DNA of 54,367 nucleotides from SHLJ01 sp041618535 (GTDB lineage: Bacteria; Bacteroidota; Bacteroidia; Flavobacteriales; Flavobacteriaceae), in the NCBI GenBank assembly GCA_041618535.1, contig JBFKFP010000002.1, forward strand, positions 1-54,367, written 5' to 3'. The notes under the pieces were generated by a model. That model did no database searches. It was not told the origin of the DNA and worked only from the letters and a program-made list of their open reading frames with translations. Shown piece by piece: positions 50,238 through 54,367 of this stretch. A program made the position numbers and the translations under genes. Position 1 is the stretch's first letter; each line of letters opens with the position of its first letter.

Positions 50238-52301
50238 TCAGTTAACATTAAAATTAACAGTGCTGGTTTCCTGGTTCTTTCTGAATATTTCCAGTCCACA
50301 CTCGAGGAAGCTCGCATAGTCAGATTCATCTGGTGTGTAACCAACGGGGTCGTTTAGGATCTGCCTGCCATCCGGACTCAATAGCACGTAAAATGGCTGT
50401 GAATTAGATTGAAAGAACTGGGTTTGAAAATTTGCCCACTTATGCCCGTAATTCTCAAGTGTTCTTGTCCCTCCGTTAATGCGGTTAACCTTTAGTTGTT
50501 CGTCTGCGGGCAAAGTCTCTTTATCGTCTACATATAAGGATATGAGCACATAATCGTTTTTAAGATAGCTATTGATGGTTTCATCCGGCCAGACATGCTC
50601 TTCCATTTTTCTGCAGTTAACACAAGCATATCCCGTAAAATCGAGCATGATAGGCTTATTGGCTTTTTGAGCGTATGCAATACCTGCTTTCAGATCCTTG
50701 TAGCAATTAAGATCGTTAGGGCATTCATTAGGGTAAAGCCAACTGTATCCTACCGGAGGTGCCAATCCGCTTAGGAGGGTGAGGGACCTGTATGTTCCAG
50801 TATCTTCATTAGTCCTGAATCCAGAAACCAGGTATAAAGTAAAGGCTCCGATGAGTATCCCGGTCGAGATTCTTAAGAACGACAGTTTTCTCAGGGGCGC
50901 ATCATGCGGAAATTTGATCTTTCCGAAGATATAAAGCGTCAGCCCAGCAAATATCAGGATCCATAACCCGAGAAACACCTCAACTTTCAGAAGACCCCAA
51001 TGTTTTACCAGGTCGGCATTTGACAGGAATTTAAAAGCCAGCGCCAACTCCAAAAATCCGAGCACAACCTTAACCGTATTCAACCATCCTCCTGATTTAG
51101 GCAGTGAATTCAGCCATCCCGGGAAAGCCGCGAAAAGCGCAAAAGGCAGGCCAAGGGCAATTCCAAATCCACCCATTCCCGCAGTGAGCTGCCAGGCGCC
51201 TCCGTCTGTCGTCAGCGAGCCTGCCAGCAATGAACCAAGGATCGGGCCAGTGCATGAAAAGGAAACTATGGCCAGGGTAAGTGCCATAAAAAACACCCCA
51301 AGAATTCCTCCGACGCTTTCCCCTTTGGTAGTTTTAGCGGTCCAGCTGGATGGCAGGGTCAATTCATAATAACCAAAAAATGAAAAGGCGAAAAACAGGA
51401 AAATCAGGAAAAAAATGATGTTCAGGGCTACGTTGGTCGAAATCTCGTTTAAGATATCGGGATTTACCGAATCCAGTAAATGGAATGGTATACTGAGTAT
51501 CAGATAAACCAGAAGGATAAAAAATCCGTAAAGGATGGCTTTTGAAAAGCCACCTGACTGATCGTCTTTTCCCTTCTTAGTAAAGAAACTTACTGTCAAT
51601 GGAATCATGGGAAAAACGCAGGGGGTCAGCAGAGCAACAAGGCCTCCCAATATTCCCAGGCCAAATATACCCCAAAGAGATTTTGACTCTTTTATATCCG
51701 ACGACAGGTTTGTAATGCCAGTCTCACATTTGAGCGAGGCAGGGAGAATGTCTTCAGGAGATAATCCATAAAGCTGCAAATTCACATCACTGGTATCGAC
51801 GGTCTCCAGTTCTTCCTGTTTGGATTCCACCTTCAATAAGACACCATCTGAATAACGAAACTCAAAGGGCACATCGGTCGGCATAAGGCATTTCTCATCA
51901 TCGCAAGCCTGGAAGGTTAAAAATCCGGAAATACCGGCTTCGTCACCTAATAGCCTTACTCGCTGAACGAATGTAGCCTCATCAAAGAACTTTCCAACTG
52001 TCATATCGAAGATCGGGTCGTGCTTGATAACCTTATTTTCTTCCAATTCGATCACCTCTCCAATACGCTCATAACTTTTATCCGCATCGAATTCAAAAGT
52101 TGTCGGTATAGGGCCTCCTTCCTCCACAAATTGGGAATACAGGGCCCAGGTCTCCTCTAACTCGGCTTTAAAGACCAGGTCAAAGACCGAATCCTCAACC
52201 TGCTTTATCTCAAATTTCCATTTAACCGGTTCAATGATCTGCCCCCAGGCAAACTGGGAAATGCCCAACAGGGCCATCAATATGAAAATTTTGTATTTCA
52301 T
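50238..52301 (-). CDS. dsbD: DsbD-type thiol:disulfide interchange protein
   Basis: This 687-aa inner-membrane reductase carries electrons from cytoplasmic thioredoxin to periplasmic thiols. A signal peptide (about 1-20, QFAWGQ) precedes an N-terminal DsbD-alpha-like domain with the pair in ACDDEKC (about 134-140). The eight-helix CcdA-like core (about 205-480) has LLTPCVFPMIPL and SFSCTGPILGSLL. The C-terminal thioredoxin-like domain has CVNC at 560-563. It may supply reductant for cytochrome c and copper-site assembly, including that of the nos island. It is divergent from the propeller gene. Confidence 0.93.
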   Translation of the reverse strand: MKYKIFILMALLGISQFAWGQIIEPVKWKFEIKQVEDSVFDLVFKAELEETWALYSQFVEEGGPIPTTFEFDADKSYERIGEVIELEENKVIKHDPIFDMTVGKFFDEATFVQRVRLLGDEAGISGFLTFQACDDEKCLMPTDVPFEFRYSDGVLLKVESKQEELETVDTSDVNLQLYGLSPEDILPASLKCETGITNLSSDIKESKSLWGIFGLGILGGLVALLTPCVFPMIPLTVSFFTKKGKDDQSGGFSKAILYGFFILLVYLILSIPFHLLDSVNPDILNEISTNVALNIIFFLIFLFFAFSFFGYYELTLPSSWTAKTTKGESVGGILGVFFMALTLAIVSFSCTGPILGSLLAGSLTTDGGAWQLTAGMGGFGIALGLPFALFAAFPGWLNSLPKSGGWLNTVKVVLGFLELALAFKFLSNADLVKHWGLLKVEVFLGLWILIFAGLTLYIFGKIKFPHDAPLRKLSFLRISTGILIGAFTLYLVSGFRTNEDTGTYRSLTLLSGLAPPVGYSWLYPNECPNDLNCYKDLKAGIAYAQKANKPIMLDFTGYACVNCRKMEEHVWPDETINSYLKNDYVLISLYVDDKETLPADEQLKVNRINGGTRTLENYGHKWANFQTQFFQSNSQPFYVLLSPDGRQILNDPVGYTPDESDYASFLECGLEIFRKNQETSTVNFNVN

Positions 52302-52448
52302 AGAATAATTGCATTACAAAGAAATGAAAATTAAATAAAGGAAATTCTAAGGACTTGTTAATTTCGATATCCAGTCAGATATGGAGGCAGAAGGGCAGAT
52401 TGATCTGACATGGGTCTGGATCGAAAAATTAGTGAACCTATACAGACC

Positions 52449-52463
52449 ACCTATACAATAGGT
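52449..52463. promoter_or_regulatory. Inverted repeat between dsbD and the propeller regulator
   Basis: ACCTAT and ATAGGT form a 6-bp inverted repeat with spacer ACA in the 228-bp divergent region. The region otherwise holds no gene; a weak -7-like TACTTTAG lies at 52496-52503. Chance is possible. Confidence 0.3.
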
Positions 52464-52529
52464 CCTCGAAACTATAATTTTATCGATATTTCTGCTACTT
52501 TAGTAACCAAACAAAGATGCTTTCTTTAG

Positions 52530-54367
52530 ATGAGGTTATCAGTGTCATCTATATTATTATTCCATGCAGATCTTCTAAGGCATAAAGGGCTTTATGAAAG
52601 GGGTTTCACCTTTTTAGCAATTTTTTTAAGCTTATTGGTTACCGACCTTCTCGCACAGGAGCGACCTCCCATAGAGATTTTCACTCCCGACATTTATAAG
52701 GCGCAAAATCAGAACTGGTCCATTGCACAAAATGCAGACGACCAAATTTATGTTGGGAACAATGAAGGATTGTTGAGGTATAACGGTTCCAACTGGACTC
52801 TTTACCAGGTTCCAAAAAAAACACCAGTCCGTTCATTAAAGATCATCGAAGGCAAGATCTACACGGGTAGTTTTATGGATTTCGGATTCTGGACGGAGTC
52901 TTCAACCGGTCAGTTAACTTATACCTCCATATCTTCAGAATTGAATCTTGAAATGTTGGAGGATGAGGAATTCTGGGGAATTGAAGAGATCAATGGTTTA
53001 TTGTTATTCCAGTCATTCAACAGGATTTATGTCATCAATCCTGGGAATAATGATTATAAGATCATTGAATCTGATGCCGAAATTACCCGCATGCTGAAAT
53101 ATGATCAAACCATTTTTTTTCAAAAGGATGGGCTAGGGATATTCACGATAGAGAATGAACAGGTCATTCAGAAATACACCGATGAGGTATTCAGAAATAA
53201 CCGTATTATCGCGATGTTCGATTATCAGGATAGGATCAACTTTCTGACCGACAATGACGGGATTCACACATTGATAGACGGGAAGGTGGTTCCATCACCC
53301 ATCAATGAGGAACTTGAGCTTTCCTCTTACGGTTTTTACAGTGCCTATGTCTTGAGAAATGGTGGTTTGGCCCTGGGAACCATCTCGAATGGCTTGCTGA
53401 TGATCAATGTTGAAGGAGAGCTTGTATCCCAATTTAAAGGTTTTGATGCCTTATCCAATAACACGGTATTATCAATTTTCGAAGATGCCCAGCAGAACAT
53501 TTGGCTTGGCCTTGATTACGGGATTAACTGTATCAATATGGCGTCCCAGTTTATGGTTTACAGGGATGACGAGGGGGATCTCGGAACGGTATACTCGGCA
53601 GTTGTTCATGAAGGCCTTCTTTTTATAGGCACCAACCAGGGATTATTCCATAAAAAGTGGGAGTCAGCTGAACCATTCACCCTTATTGATCAAACAAAAG
53701 GCCAGGTTTGGAAATTAAAGGTCATTGATGAACTGCTATTTTGTGGGCATAATTTAGGTACATTCATCCTGAAGGGTGAGATTATCCAGAATTTCATTGA
53801 CCGCGAGCAGGGGATCTGGGACTTCAAATCTTTTCCGGGATCGCCAGAATTGATTCTTCAGGGTGGCTATAACGGTTTGAGTGTACTGGAAAAATCTGAT
53901 GGCAACTGGCGATTCAGAAACAAGATCCAGGGATTTGATATCTCATCGCGTTTTTTCGAAATCACCGAGAACGAAATTATTGTAAATCACGAATTCAAAG
54001 GCTTGTATTCCCTGATCGTTGATGACAATCTCACGGAAGTAAAATCATTCAACAGAATTCCAATCGAACCTGGAACTGGTTCGAATGTATTGAAGTTCTC
54101 AGGTGATTTAATTTACACCTCAACCGAGGGTATTTATCGCAAGGAAGGAGAATTGAAATTCATCAGGGATTCGATTCTTTCAGGAATATTAGAACCTTAT
54201 GAAGACCTGACAACACTTCTGCCGGTTAATGGCAATACCGATATGCTGTGGTGTTATGCCGATGAGAATATTCTTTTTATGGAACCGGGAAATGTAAGCG
54301 ATGATCCTATTGCCGAACTGGTGCCCATTACGTCTAACCTCAGGAATATTGTTGCGGGCTTTGGTAA
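52530..54367 (+). CDS. Two-component-regulator-propeller sensor protein, truncated by the window edge
   Basis: The open frame starts at ATG 52530 and runs without a stop for 612 codons to the window end. A signal or anchor helix (about residues 24-43, ending DLLAQ) is followed by beta-propeller blades of the Reg_prop type: NWSIAQNADDQIYVGNNEGL, NTVLSIFEDAQQNIWLGLDY and HEGLLFIGTNQGLF. Proteins of this layout in flavobacteria usually continue with a Y_Y_Y domain, a membrane helix and either a histidine kinase or a LuxR-type HTH. That part lies outside the window, so its class is unknown. Confidence 0.85.
   Translation, partial: MRLSVSSILLFHADLLRHKGLYERGFTFLAIFLSLLVTDLLAQERPPIEIFTPDIYKAQNQNWSIAQNADDQIYVGNNEGLLRYNGSNWTLYQVPKKTPVRSLKIIEGKIYTGSFMDFGFWTESSTGQLTYTSISSELNLEMLEDEEFWGIEEINGLLLFQSFNRIYVINPGNNDYKIIESDAEITRMLKYDQTIFFQKDGLGIFTIENEQVIQKYTDEVFRNNRIIAMFDYQDRINFLTDNDGIHTLIDGKVVPSPINEELELSSYGFYSAYVLRNGGLALGTISNGLLMINVEGELVSQFKGFDALSNNTVLSIFEDAQQNIWLGLDYGINCINMASQFMVYRDDEGDLGTVYSAVVHEGLLFIGTNQGLFHKKWESAEPFTLIDQTKGQVWKLKVIDELLFCGHNLGTFILKGEIIQNFIDREQGIWDFKSFPGSPELILQGGYNGLSVLEKSDGNWRFRNKIQGFDISSRFFEITENEIIVNHEFKGLYSLIVDDNLTEVKSFNRIPIEPGTGSNVLKFSGDLIYTSTEGIYRKEGELKFIRDSILSGILEPYEDLTTLLPVNGNTDMLWCYADENILFMEPGNVSDDPIAELVPITSNLRNIVAGFG

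Noticed and set aside
1..54367. CRISPR arrays, tRNA genes, insertion sequences, prophage or attachment sites
   Set aside because: No regularly spaced repeats, cloverleaf-like sequences, transposases, integrases or flanking duplications were recognised on reading both strands.

Overview
The window comes from a Bacteroidetes chromosome, most likely a marine-type member of the Flavobacteriaceae. The evidence is a secreted Asp-box protein with a type IX secretion C-terminal sorting domain, a TonB-dependent receptor with an N-terminal carboxypeptidase-regulatory-like domain, a Sec/lipoprotein-type (clade II) NosZ, DUF3109 and DUF6503-like proteins, few purine-rich Shine-Dalgarno sequences, and many start codons preceded by the Bacteroidetes -7 element TAnnTTTG. 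No tRNA, rRNA, CRISPR array, insertion sequence or prophage was recognised. All functions are inferred by reading translated sequence; no database search was run.

Layout. 1-3995: the 2-oxoglutarate dehydrogenase genes odhA and odhB (odhB cut by the window edge) and a small outer-membrane barrel gene. 3999-12243: a nitrous oxide reduction (nos) island. A divergent Rrf2 regulator with three cysteines faces cytochrome c, a fasciclin lipoprotein, nosZ, a four-helix membrane protein, nosL, a small cupin, a CopD-like membrane protein, nosD, nosF and nosY. A strong hairpin terminator lies just after nosZ. 12240-20363: a polyprenyl synthase with a coupled unknown gene, then a TetR-TolC-adaptor-RND permease efflux operon whose regulator has a 12-bp-arm palindrome over its own promoter. 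20408-23095: a TonB-dependent receptor. 23364-29752: aspS, a ClC protein lacking the usual gating glutamate, tadA, dxs, and two tandem micro-membrane-protein genes (54 and 42 aa).

29889-34144: the secreted Asp-box protein and a dGTPase-like HD hydrolase. 34369-40589: phosphate handling, with an O/P-type porin and a PiT-PhoU-like fusion converging on a Na+/Pi cotransporter, then a DUF6503-like lipoprotein. 40636-44293: class Ia ribonucleotide reductase nrdB and nrdA. 44294-44827: the only gene-free stretch over 300 bases, with several hairpins. 44828-52301: DUF3109, MarC, two small coupled genes, an S41 protease, dCMP deaminase, a HupE/UreJ-type membrane protein, Hsp20 and DsbD. 52530 to the end: a propeller-type sensor/regulator truncated by the window edge.

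How the genes work together. The nos island forms a working unit: NosZ reduces N2O to N2 in the periplasm, the cytochrome c probably delivers electrons, and NosL/NosD/NosF/NosY supply and assemble the copper sites. The Rrf2 protein probably senses NO or redox state through an Fe-S cluster. No nitrate, nitrite or NO reductase gene is visible here, so the window by itself does not show complete denitrification. The points most worth following up are the unusual helper genes of the nos island, the apparently uncoupled ClC protein, the recurring leaderless promoter layout, and the tandem micro-proteins.
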